From Hofstenia miamia (Eukaryota > Xenacoelomorpha > Acoela): a DNA stretch of 64,000 nt. The notes below the pieces were generated by a model. It had not been told where the DNA came from and did no database searches. It saw nothing but the letters and a program-made list of their open reading frames with translations. Below are positions 36,878 to 48,260 of the stretch, piece by piece (the first letter of the stretch is position 1; the number at the start of each line of letters is the position of its first letter). Location: NCBI GenBank assembly GCA_004352715.1, contig SCFE01000108.1, positions 436,292 through 500,291 on the forward strand, written 5' to 3'. The translations under genes and the position numbers were made by a program.

Positions 36878-38573
36878 GGTTGCCCATATTTTGTTAATGC
36901 TTGAAATTTTGCGCTTGAATAACCTGATGAAGTTCAATTTTGCTTAAAAATCATTGTGCAAAAATAATTTTCAAATTAGTTAGTTGAATTTTTTGATCCT
37001 CCTCAAAAGCGATGAAGCTTTGCAATAAAAATTGCCATAATTAGGGGAATCATCTGTTACCAAATATGTAATTTATTACATTTTCCCGTTTTTTTGCACC
37101 TCAAGGCAAAAATCGACAAATTATCATTGATAAAATGTCTTAAGAATTTTCAGGAAATCACTACATCCTTGATGTCGTCATCATGGTATTAGGGGAAAAC
37201 TCAAAATGCCCCTTTTTCCAGAATGCTTAATTTTAAAAGTTTTTTTCGTTTTGAGTTATGCAATTGTGTTTTCATAGGTTGATAAAGTTTTAATGAAATC
37301 AAATGACTAATGATGGCAAATTCACAGAAATAATTAAGCATTTGAACCTAAAACAATTCTGCCAAGTAAGTAACTATAATACTTCTAAATATTTACAGAT
37401 TTAGTGTATGAAATTTAGTTCAAATTACCTCACAACTTCAGAAATTAATGAAGGAAATGCCTGCAAGTAGATGTTTCCCTATAAGAATTCAAATTAATTA
37501 GCTCAACAGACTTCATTTTCTCTTAATGACGCATCCATAACGTAATTAATGCCTGAAATTTCTAAGATTTTAATCAATTATATTTTGTCTCTAAATGCAA
37601 TAAAGAAAAATAATTAATAATTGCAACGGATTATTCTCCAAATTTCTGCAATTTTGAAAGAAAATTTCATCGTTTTTGAGGGAATCTAAGCAAAACTTCA
37701 TATCTATATGCAACATGGAAATATTACAAATTCAATTCCAGCTAAATATAGCGAATCTCCTATCACAACATTGAAAAATGCTAAACATTGTCTAAGACTT
37801 AGAATTATGCCCATTTTCTAATTAGTATAAGATCCTTTTTAAATTTTCCTCATGTTTTAATGAACATCACCCCAGTAATTAATTAGTATATTAATATTTG
37901 CATTGTACAATGTTCTTTTCCAAAAATGATTATTATTGTGATCAAATTAATCTTGAATATTAAAAGATGCCATTCATTGAATTGCATATGAGGTCAAACT
38001 ATTAAAGACTAGGTTACTGCAAGTATATATTGTGCAAACAAGTGAAAAGAATATAATTTCTGGAATTGATGTCTCATGAAACTTTATGTTAAATAGGACA
38101 TTATTATTTTCAGTTGTAGGACAAGAAATTTTAATGTAGAAGTGCAGTTCTGAACATAATTGAATGCCCTGTATTGGCATTTCTAACAAAATTTATAACT
38201 CAGATAAATATAAAAATTGCATACGTTTGTCAATAACCCAATCGCAAGTGTCTACATATGATTATGAAACAATTCAGTTGTCATTGTAGACACTTTGAAT
38301 TGTCATGAACAATTGATTATACCTTAGTTAAGTGTATTTGAGTATAAGAAATTAAATGAGCTTACAAAAGAAATACTAGCAATTATTTACGCAATGTACA
38401 AGCTGAATTCCTTCAAAATGTGTATTTAATTATTGTACAATTGTAAAAAATATTGTTATAATAATCGCGTATATGTGGAAATACCTTTTTTAAACTCACA
38501 AAGGCAGTGCTAGATCTACATATTCTTTCCATGAGTTAGGAATTCAAGAACAGTAATAATAATGCATCATTAC

Positions 38574-38577
<4 letters not shown>
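36874..38577. other. Gene-poor stretch
   Basis: No coding region or repeat family recognised. Confidence 0.3.

Positions 38578-38578
<1 letters not shown>

Positions 38579-38620
<42 letters not shown>
38579..38620. repeat. (TA)n microsatellite
   Basis: About 40 bp of pure TA. Confidence 0.95.
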
Positions 38621-38622
<2 letters not shown>

Positions 38623-38883
38623 TTTTAAAAGTAATACTAAAATGTTTATATATACAAATTTATCATATTTTGGCATCTATCATTTTATGCATATATGCTA
38701 TTATATAGGTTTGATATATCCAGACATCTTAGAACGCAAATGTGAGCCATATCCTCATATTGCACTCTTGACTAGCAAGGGTTAGATAAGATTAGTCACT
38801 TTCTCATTATAAAACAATTTGTAACAACATTTGGTATTTTTAGTCAACTGTTAAATGTCTTCTCATATCATATTTATAAGGAA

Positions 38884-39110
38884 GGATTCAATGCTTTATT
38901 TTTGGCAAAAACTCCTCGATATTTTTTACTGATCTCATGCCTAGATCTCTTTTTACTCATATGCTTCGTTAATGATTTATTATCTGTTTCTAACAGTTCA
39001 CACTCTGTTCTTTTCGCAGCTGAATTTTTAGTAACTCAGCTCTTCGTTCTATCTTCTTTTTGCCACACCAATTCAAATATCTGTTGGGGCCATTCAAATT
39101 TATAATGATA
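38884..39110 (+). pseudogene. LINE reverse transcriptase fragment (motif B-C region)
   Basis: The frame reads CLDLFLLICFVNDLLSVSN and then SVLFAAEFLVTQL. This parallels the 'GPLLFLIYINDL ... LFADD' segment of LINE reverse transcriptases, with the catalytic FADD changed to FAAE, so the enzyme is dead. No further domain is readable around it. Confidence 0.5.
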
Positions 39111-40351
39111 GTTAACTTGGATAAAACCGTTCTTATTTCTTTTACTGCTAACGTGTGTTATTCTTTAAGACAGTAGTAGAACCTGCTTTTAACATTACAG
39201 ATTTTGGTATTTTCATCACTTCTACCTTTTCTTAGCGTTATCATATAAACTAAATACTCACTAAAGAAATAAAGGCATATCCGCTCATTAAGATCCCTAC
39301 CTGATAACGCATCCATTAACTATATTGTTCCATGATGCTATCTATTATACTTTATGCTCCATAAACAGGCTCTATATCTCATTATTTCTGAGATTCAGAA
39401 GCTGGAACTTTTTTATTCTTCATGAACAAAATGGATTTACAAATAAAAATGATTAAGAAATCGACCAATTACACCTCTATCGTTTTCACATATCGCTACA
39501 CTTAAAAGTAAATGACTTACTTCTATTAAATAATAATAATGTTCAACAATAATTGTGATGCGGATGTTACCAAACATTTGAGGACTACTTTCATAAATAG
39601 AGCACGAATTAAAAAAAAATAATTTAAGACTTTTTTACTCCATCTGAGATTTACGCTTGTATAGCTATCTCCACTGTACAGTAGATATGAATATATTTTC
39701 AAAACCCTTGGAGATTTCAAGGAAAACAGAAGGAATCATTAAACTGTTCACAATTTTGTGTTTTTGTGTAAACTGCAAGACTTATTTCAATATTGAATAT
39801 CAATTTGTATTGACGATATTTATGTTTGATTTGTAAATATGAAGTGCCATTATTGTAATAATTCTTAAACTACTAAAATCGCAAATTGTATATTATTATT
39901 CTTCATAATAATATAGCAAAGGAATCATTTACACATGTTGAAAAATTTTTAAATTAGCCATCAACACAATTTCTATAAAAACAAGGATAAAGGAACTCTC
40001 AGCATAGAATCCTTAGAATATTTGCACCTAGATTTTGGAAATGATCTTTAATAATGAAATTAAATTGAAGTGTATATGAAAGTCTAAGACATGTTACAAA
40101 AATTATGTTTAAAATGAAAATGGAAAAAAATTTGCCTAAAAATTGTGCAAATAGATTTGTGTAACAAACTTTGTCATAACACTGAAGAGCAATCAAGTTT
40201 CAAAAAAATTTCATCATCCACCAAGCATTTCCTAATGAAAATGTTAAAATACAAAATTCTGAGGAATATAAATAAAGTCATTTTTAGAATGATGTTAAAC
40301 TTACACCTCGAACTAAGAAAACAATAGTATTTATTATAAAGATTGCAAAAT

Positions 40352-40427
40352 GTAATAAAAGAAACGATTATATTTAAGTCTCAAGAATAATGTGTTGTCA
40401 TGATAAAATTAACACTGTATTTATAAT
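40352..40427 (-). repeat. Truncated 3' LTR of the gag-only element
   Basis: 76 bp, about 91 % identical to 41604-41679. On the minus strand it starts at the TATAAATA box and runs to TTTTATTACA. The gag reading frame runs into it and stops at 40398-40400. Confidence 0.7.
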
Positions 40428-41597
40428 GGATCCTTCCATCCGTTGCGAATGACATTTTTGTCGAATTGAGTTGCATTCATATTCGGATTCATTTAATTGG
40501 TCATCTTGATCTTGGGTCACTTCCTCAACACTAGCTTTGTTGAAGCGTGCGCGACACTTAATTGTAAAGTGATTTGGACCTAAGCATTTTAAACACTGTT
40601 TTCCGAATGCTTGACATTGGCGTGAAAGGTGATCTCTGCCAAATTGTCTACATTTTCTAATCATCAGTCTGTTGCCTTGGTAGTTATTCCGTTTCTGCCT
40701 GTGCATCATTGTATCTACTTCAATTTTGGGTGATAGGGTGTTTTGTCCAATATCTGAGGCGTTGTCGTTTGATATGATAGCTTCTTCATTAAGAGATCTT
40801 ATCAAATGCTCTGCATATGCGAATTGTTTTCTCCAAGTTAATTGTTCCATCTCTCAGAAGTCTTTCCTGTAGCCTTGCATCCTTTGAGCTCAAGATTATC
40901 CTATCTCTAATAAGTCTGTTCTCCAAGTCGCGAAAATTGCAGTGACGTGTCTTTGTACGCAACATGCTTACAAATTGATGAATTACAGGCCCGTGGCTTG
41001 CATTTGAAATATAAGGGTCCATGGCCCCCAAAGTTCAATACATTAATCCATAGTTTTACTCATATGAAATAGTTTCACACTTTTTCATTGAATTTTTAAA
41101 TAGAATGGCAATAGGAATTTACATATTTCAACTAAAATATATTCACTCTAACTTAATTACAGAATATTAGAATTAATAATATGGACTTTTGTATACAGGA
41201 TGCCAGGAGGAAAGGGGCCCAGTGGCCCAACAGGGAGGGCCATTGCCCCCTGGACCACCCCTAGCCACGACCCTGATCATTGTTAGAACATTTCGGGAAG
41301 TAGTGTAGAAAACGTACCTTCAAAAACTTCATTACATTCACGAGTGAAGTATTTGTCAAATTTTTGAACAATTGTTTCAAACTTCTTTTAGTTTTCCGTT
41401 GGTATCCAAGAAAAGTTCTCAAAAATTATATTAGACTGTTCACCTATGCATCGTAAAAGGATTGCGAATTTCACATTGTCCGTTTTGGTGTCCATTCCTG
41501 CAGCTTGTAGAAACTGATCAAATGAATTCAGCCATCTTCGCCATGCAGATGTGATGTGGTTTTCGACGTCAAAGGGATTGGGTTTTATAAGTGCCAT
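40398..41597 (-). pseudogene. Ty3/Gypsy-like gag, interrupted
   Basis: Remnant of a capsid/nucleocapsid polyprotein. The N-terminal part (41597-41388) begins MALIKPNPFDVE and has the WRRWLNSFDQFLQA capsid motif. A middle part (about 41031-40790) has QFVSMLRTKTRHCNF and RLIRDRIILSSKDARLQERL. The last part (about 40850-40398) holds two nucleocapsid knuckles. The second, CLKCLGPNHFTIKC, is a canonical CCHC; in the first, CRQFGRDHLSRQC, the second Cys is Phe. Breaks: a ~250 bp insertion around 41035-41280 with stops and a frameshift near 40795. No protease, reverse transcriptase or integrase follows. It lies between two LTR-like direct repeats. Confidence 0.75.
41035..41276. mobile_element. Insertion inside gag with a hAT-like end
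   Basis: Separates the capsid parts of gag. On the minus strand it begins CAGGGTCGTGGCTAGGGG, followed by GGTCCAGGGGGCAATGGCC, a typical hAT-type terminus. The opposite end (near 41010-41030, GGGTCCATGGCCCCC) matches only loosely and no target duplication was found, so the far boundary is approximate. Confidence 0.4.
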
Positions 41598-41603
41598 AGT
41601 TAA

Positions 41604-41797
41604 GTAATAAAAGAAACGATCATATTTCAGTCACAAGAATAATCTGTTGTCATGCTAAAATTAACACCGTATTTATAACGTGTCTTAGTTAGGGCACCCG
41701 TGTGTTGTTTTCTACATTCGCATCACGGTACCAACGCATCGCTGCCCTCTGTTATTGATGGGGTGCGCCATAACGCGTTATATTTATAATCCTTACA
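41604..41797 (-). repeat. 5' LTR of the gag-only element
   Basis: On the minus strand it starts TGTAAGG and contains GTTATGGCGCACCCC, a TATAAATACGG promoter box at about 41677-41667, and ends near TTTTATTAC just 7 bp before the gag start codon. Its last 76 bp are repeated at 40352-40427. The outer boundary at 41797 is a guess from the TG dinucleotide; no flanking target duplication was seen. Confidence 0.55.
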
Positions 41798-41990
41798 ATA
41801 TAATCCATATTAGCTTACAATAAATTTCATGAGTAGTTTTTATCGCTTGCTTTGAATACAATTTATAATATTAAAAAAATAATTTACACGCAATTTAAAT
41901 AAAGTTAGCAAATTTAATAATTCAAATACCATTTGATTTGCGGAGACATAAAATATTGGAATTTCCGAGGCAAAACACTACTTTTAATTA

Positions 41991-42446
41991 ATGTTCCTTT
42001 CGATTTTAATTATAACCAATTTATATCTTGTAAGTTCACATGACATTTTTTGGGCGTGCTTCGAAACCGGTGAATATTTCACACACACTGATGATTCTAT
42101 GTTTTCTCTATGTAAGGGTACAACATGTTACGAGCCGCATTATCTTCCATTAATATCATATTCAAACTCATGGACATGTGAAAAATTTATATATGATTTT
42201 ACTGTACTTGGATTAGCATACACTCTGACTCACATAAGTGTACAATATGATGATGAAAGCTACATGAAAGACAATATCTGGAGTTTAAAAAAAGTAGAAG
42301 TTTACCCATGCTTTAAAAAAACAAGAGGATTTCTGCGATTATTTTCCAAAGAAGGTTATATATTTACTAAGGAATTCAGCGCTAACATTACAATTAGTGT
42401 GGATAATGTTATGCGTATAATTGATTGCAGAGAATCACCTCACTGA
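41991..42446 (+). CDS. Small secreted cysteine-containing protein, unknown
   Basis: A 151-residue single-exon protein with a clear signal peptide (MFLSILIITNLYLVSS, cleavage after about residue 16). The mature part has six cysteines (23, 41, 46, 63, 107, 146), which could make three disulfides, and one N-glycosylation sequon at N132. The segment IWSLKKVEVYPC (96-107) faintly resembles the W-x-L-x-x-V-x-V strand of PLAT/LH2 domains, but this is too weak for a domain call. The start is the first ATG of the frame and the only one giving a signal peptide. An AATAAA signal lies 45 bp after the stop (42491-42496). Its amino-acid composition and clean frame argue for a real gene. No family was recognised. 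Confidence 0.65.
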   Translation: MFLSILIITNLYLVSSHDIFWACFETGEYFTHTDDSMFSLCKGTTCYEPHYLPLISYSNSWTCEKFIYDFTVLGLAYTLTHISVQYDDESYMKDNIWSLKKVEVYPCFKKTRGFLRLFSKEGYIFTKEFSANITISVDNVMRIIDCRESPH

Positions 42447-42490
42447 TGCTAGAATTATGTACCAAAGCAAAAATACATGTTTTTGTTTAA

Positions 42491-42496
42491 AATAAA
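42491..42496 (+). promoter_or_regulatory. Polyadenylation signal AATAAA
   Basis: Canonical signal 45 bp downstream of the stop of the secreted-protein gene. Confidence 0.5.
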
Positions 42497-42499
42497 TGA

Positions 42500-45400
42500 T
42501 TTCAAATTTCTAGAACCATAAACTTAGTATATTTTTAGGTGAAATTTTTTGAGAACTTTTAAAAACAACTCACTTTATAAAAAATCAATGATAATTACCT
42601 GGCTGAATAAGCAGTACTACTTTCTGTAATTTTTAAATCTATTAGATATTTATAAGAATATTAAGTGCTACAGAAAGAACCTATTATAGGTAAATACTGT
42701 TGCGCCCTAGCTCAATAATATTTTTCAATTTATCCAAAAACGCTAACAATGGGCTTTCTTACTATTCTGAACCATCTATTTTAGAGAATGAAAACTAATA
42801 CATTACAGTAGAATAGCATATTATTGTCATTGAATAAAACTTCGTATAAAGTGGACTACTTCCACAAATTTCCACACAATGCATTGGATTGTGATGATAC
42901 TCAACATAAGAATCAGAAATTGCTTAGCAGCTATGAGGAAAACTTATACTTTGAAAATGAGCTTGTTACCTTTATGATAATCGGACCCCCTAACATAATA
43001 TTTCTTTATTATTGTTTGTCTTATATTTGGAAAGACCAGAACGTTTTTGAGAATTGCAACATCAATTCCAGGCAAAAATATACTTGAAAAAACAATTATG
43101 TAGTTATACAACTTTATTTTGCAACGCTTACACAACAGAATTGCTCTTACCGTAGGTATTTAAAATTAATCTGGCATGCTCTTTGGCAAGAAAGTAGTAG
43201 TGGAAACTAAGCTGACCCCAGTTATTTTCCGAAAGCATTCGCACCACTTTATTATTTGTAGTAATTATGGATGTTCTTACTCAAACAGAATCAATGTATC
43301 AGCGAGAGACATCCGCAATTACTGGAAGTTTCTACCCAATAAAAAATCTTAGAATAGCTCAGTATTGATAAAGCTGTACTCGCATTTGCAAAATGATCTG
43401 CCCTTCTGAAATACCACAATGAGTTTAATGTAGATGTATTTTTTGTTATCCGCGTTTGTTGCATAATGAATAAGATATGAAAGCAATATGATTCTCTGAG
43501 ACAGTGCTATTTATTTTTAACCATAGAAATATTGTCATTGACTAATTCATAATTGGCGAGAGAATTGTAATCAACAATTACTTACAATACATATTTAAAC
43601 GCAAATTGTAGGATGGAAATTCTCTAAAATTTCTGGTTGCTCCAAGTATTAAAGTGTATTGCTGTGGTTTTGAAATAGGATTTTTGAGAGCCCAATTATT
43701 CTACGGCGCAAATAATGTGTCTAGAGTTCCACTGCAAACTCCTCTTTGTAATTTCAGATGTGTCCAAATAGCCACAAGTAGGGAATAGTTTTCCAGTTGC
43801 AAAAGAAACTGATTTCTTTAAAGTATTCAAGGAAGTGGAGTATACAGACAACAGCGCTTAAGATGTTGGACACGTACAGAAAAGCTCAAGAAGTGAATTC
43901 AGGATATGCCTCTAACTCGATTCCAAATAGATACCTAGTATCGCCTTGGTGTCGAGCCAATAATGAACGTGGACACAGGCGTACTCAGAAATTCATATGA
44001 TAAGTGGCCTAGTACTTAGTATTTCTGACCAAGAAATATATTTCATGAACATCAACTTTCAATCAGCAGAGAATAGCAATTATTTGGAATTTGTAATTCG
44101 CATGTTATCAAGTGCAAAAAGCTTCTCTTCTGATTTCACATTTTTCTTTGCAACAATATTCCTAGTGTCCTCAGAGAACTGATTTGTTAATTTTTGTGTA
44201 GAAACTATCTAAGCAAATCCAGAGCAACTCACTAAAGATGTTTAGAAGCAGTCCGGTTCTTACCACTTTACCTAGTTTCAATGTACATGTATTTAAGGGT
44301 TCTATTCTCTTTTTTACCGGTTGTGTCTGGTATTGCTGTTTCCGGTCATTTTGAATTACATAATGCATTTGTACAGTTGAAAGTATGTGTAATGAACGCA
44401 TACATGTTTGAATGAACGGATTAACACTAAATGTGTCACAGTTCACTTAAAGGCACAAACCAAGAAATCAAGACTAAACATAATCACTCAATGCTTTTAA
44501 TGCTGCTAATTTCAATAACGTGTTTTGTTTGAATATTGATTATCCTATGTAAATAATTATTCCATGATAAATTTTAGTAATTAATGAAACGGTGTGATTA
44601 CTTGCAAACATCGATTGTGATGATTTTGAATATTAATTTTATGCCTAATTAATAAACAAGGCTTAATGCCCGTGTTGATCCTGAAATCAAAGTAACCCCG
44701 TCAAGGTAAAAATGCCTCCACTTGTAGTTAGCTAAGCGTGAAGTTTATTCTGCAAATACAATCTAATAATGAATTATGGTATCTTATTAGATTGTACATT
44801 TTTCCCTTAAATATCCAACATATTTGACATACGCAATAGCCCAACAGTGGTCCAAAATGGAACAATATAAAATCAATGTATAAAATTAATTTTAAAGTGC
44901 AGTTAAATGTACTATTAAAGATTGATACAATTTATGCATGTGACCCTCTTTTCGACATTGCAGTGCTGCTTGGACACCAAAGAATTCAATTTTCAGCTGT
45001 TTTGAATTTGAATTGCTGATATCGTTGAATTATTTTGAGGCATTGAATTTCAAAGCTTCTAAGTTTTGATGCATATTTACTTAGAAATTTTCAAAACTTT
45101 GCAAACATCACTTTTTTTGCAGCATAAACACCAAAATTCTTCTTGCACCCAATGATCTGTGAATGAAGCTTTTAAAGTGAATATGCCACTTTGATAATTT
45201 ACTTGGATTTATATGATTTTAGTGATGTCTAATCTTAATCAATAGTATTTCCTTAAATATTGATGGAAGAAGTATTTGCGAATTCTGAAAAATATTACGG
45301 GAAAATTTACAATTAATATTGTAATACTTCAAAATAATTAACTGAGAACTGTATCCTTGCCGAGCCGGCCAACTTCATTGTCTAAAAATCCAATTTAAGC

Positions 45401-45719
45401 AATATTTTTTTTCAGGTTCTATAAGTGCAATTTAATAATTCCTTTGTGGGATAAGGTCATGGAAGTCCTTTATTTACAGTTCTGCGCTTTCAGCAATATT
45501 CTAGCCTTAACACTATGTTTTATTTATCGCGTTTTTATAGTAATGGCTAGAGCAGGCTTTGAAATTGCGATCTGATAATTTTTTAACCTTATTTGGCAGT
45601 CTTCCTATGCGCAGGTTCTCATGCCAGCAATCAAAACAGCAGATATGTATACGTTTTTTATAGTTCTGTGGTAGATTTCGAAAGGGTCAGGGCTTTGAAA
45701 CCTTGGAGCCACTCCTTTT
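42500..45719. other. Gene-poor stretch
   Basis: No gene was supported. Open frames at 42824-43087 and 43797-44000 lack motifs and are not called. Confidence 0.3.
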
Positions 45720-48066
45720 GTTTCGACTTTGAATAAATGGTGCACCTGTAGAAAACAGGTCAACACGGCGACCCGCTGGTCATGTCAAGCGGAACTAAAG
45801 AAGCTACACTTTAAATTTTATAAAGAAGAAGAACGAATAAATTTTCTACAAAAATGTAAAGAAAATAAAGTTGTTCCAAAATTTCTAATGATATCACTCC
45901 CAATTCATCTAAGATCATTTTCAAACTTTTTCCATTCTGGACAACTCCGAGCATTAAGATCAACTATCAAAGAAGCGAATTTAAAGACGAAAGAATTAAA
46001 AGCAAATTTTGAATGTTTACTTGAAAACTGTGCGCAACATCAAGATTATATTTTACAATTACTATCAATTGATAACCACAAGCAACTAAATGTAATAAAA
46101 CACCGTCATGCAACAAAATTAAGTAACCTAATTCAAAAAAGCAAATCCGAAATTGAAAATTTTAGTGTTAAAAACACAGTCATAAACCTTTCACATCGAA
46201 CACTAACAAAAGATGAAGAAACTGCACTATCATTTGGTATGAACATGAGCTGGCCTAGCAAATTTAATGAGATAAAAGCCAGAATTGACGGAGAACATTT
46301 CTTCTATAATCTAATTCACAATGAAAAAATCTCAAATCATTATGAAAACTGGCGTAGAGATATACAAAAACTCCTAGACAGTTATCTTAAACAACCTCAA
46401 ATACCAAGAAAAGCAAAAACTCTAATTATATCCTTAAAAGAACTTTCTTCAGATAACTCAATATATATATCCAAATTTGATAAAGGTAATGGAATTATAG
46501 TAATGGATAAGTCGATGTACACAACTAAGATGGAAGCAATTTTAGATGACAAAACAAAATTTGAAAGTTAAGGTAACACTAATATTTCATCAAAATTTAT
46601 TAAAGAAGAAGAGAAATTTAATAAAAAAACTCCTAGAAATGAAAAAGAATGGAAAATTGAGCGAAGAACTTTATGAAAAATACAGAAGTACAGGTTCACA
46701 ACCTTGTCGACTATATGGTCTCCCAAAAATTCATAAAGATGTAACGAATCCTCCAATGAGACCTATACTATCAACAACGAATTTTCAAAATGTAAATTTG
46801 ACAAAATGGCTTGAGAAGTTACTAAAACCTTATATTCCGACCAAATACCACCTGAAAGACACCCCTGATTTTCTCTCCAAATTATCAAATTCTTTTGATT
46901 CAAATATAGAAGATAAATTTCTCGTTAGCTATGATGCTAAATCTTTGTTTACAAATATCCCAGTAAAAATGACAATTGATCACATCATAAAACTTATTCC
47001 AGAAGAGCAAATTTCAATTAGTCATGAAACACTGCGAAAATTACTAAATATGCGTTGTCTTAATACTCCATTCCTCTTTAATAATAAAATTTACAACCAA
47101 ATTGAAGGAATGGCAATGGGACCAGCCCTAAGTCAACAATGGCAGCATTTTCAATGGACATCATTGAAAGTAATTTTGAAGAAGTATCTATAACCAAGCC
47201 ACAGTGTTACTTTAGATATGTCAATGATGTGTTTGCAATATTTAAAGAAAAAGATGAAGCAAACAATTTTCTAAAATATCTCAATAGTCATCTTAAAGAT
47301 ATTCAATTCACCATGGAATGTCAAGTAAACAACAAACTAAATTTTCTAGATGTGTGCGTACATAATTTTACTAAGAAATACGAAACTAGTTGGTACATAA
47401 AAAGACAAATTCTGGATTATGCATTCCTTACCATTCAAATTGTAACAAAGCATATAAAATAAATACAATCAAAGCTAATAGGGCTAAACTTATATCCTCA
47501 AATTACAAACACCTTACAGATGCCACCAACAAAGTTTTTAAAATACTTGAAGATAATGGTTATCCGCACAAATTAATCAAACAATATTCAAACACTTTAT
47601 TTTGCAATAACAAAGAAGACAATAAAATAGAAAAGCTTGATGAAACTAAGATCAATGTATATTTAAAGCTTCCTTATGTATGTAACCAAATTCAAAGTTT
47701 AAAGAAGAAATAACAACTATGAATACAAATTTAAAATGGACAAATATCGTTCCTATTTTACATCATATAAAACTAAAGATATGTTTCAAAATAAAGATCC
47801 AATTCCAAAGAATTTAGTTTCCTCTTTTGTCTACAATTATAAATGTGATGATTGTGAAAAATCATACGTCGGGGAAGCTAAGCGACATTTGGTAACAAGA
47901 ATGAAGGAGCATATTAACGGACACCTAAGATCAGAAATATTAATGCATGAACACCAAGCTAAGAACACAACATCCTAAAATAGGCGAAGCTTTAATCATC
48001 AAGCAAACAAAGAAACATCAATTACTAAATAAGCAACAAAGCATAATAATATTAAATTTATTCTAG
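45720..48066 (+). pseudogene. Penelope-like retroelement: reverse transcriptase + GIY-YIG endonuclease
   Basis: A retroelement that moves by target-primed reverse transcription. A ~280-codon N-terminal region (from about 45740) ends with FDKGNGIIVMDKSMY. Next come the fingers motif LYGLPKIHK (about 46710-46740), palm motif A YDAKSLFTNIPV (about 46930-46968), motif B GMAMGPALS (about 47107-47133) and motif C RYVNDVF (47214-47234). Motif C reads V-N-D where Penelope elements have V-D-D, so one catalytic Asp is lost. The C-terminus has the CDDC/KSYVGEAKRH half of a GIY-YIG nuclease (about 47840-47935) and ends in GEALIIKQTKK..LLNKQQ up to a stop at 48064-48066. Breaks: in-frame TAA at 46569-46571, frameshift near 46622, frameshifts near 47135, 47400-47460, 47710 and 47960, and a probable small deletion in the nuclease. 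No ATG begins the frame. Dead copy. Confidence 0.9.
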
Positions 48067-48135
48067 TGTGCATGCAATAATTTTGTATTATTAGTGTAGT
48101 CAATTGTAAATATTTATTTCCCCGCATATTTGTTA

Positions 48136-48165
48136 CTGATGATGATTTTTAGAACAGAAACTGTC
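48136..48165 (+). ncRNA. Hammerhead-ribozyme-like motif after the Penelope element
   Basis: CTGATGA (48136-48142), a 14 bp spacer, GAAAC (48157-48161) and TGTC (48162-48165) are in hammerhead order. Penelope elements are known to carry minimal hammerheads with very short stem III in their terminal repeats. Here stem II (TGATTTTTAGAACA) pairs poorly and stem I gives only about 2 bp, so this would be a decayed copy. Confidence 0.3.
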
Positions 48166-48220
48166 TATATTTTTCATAGCGTTTAAAAGTTAATATTGCA
48201 AAGCTCAGTATAATTACTTC

Positions 48221-48223
<3 letters not shown>

Positions 48224-48257
<34 letters not shown>
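48224..48257. repeat. (TA)n microsatellite
   Basis: Pure TA run ~160 bp after the Penelope coding end; it may mark the element's 3' boundary. Confidence 0.95.
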
Positions 48258-48260
<3 letters not shown>

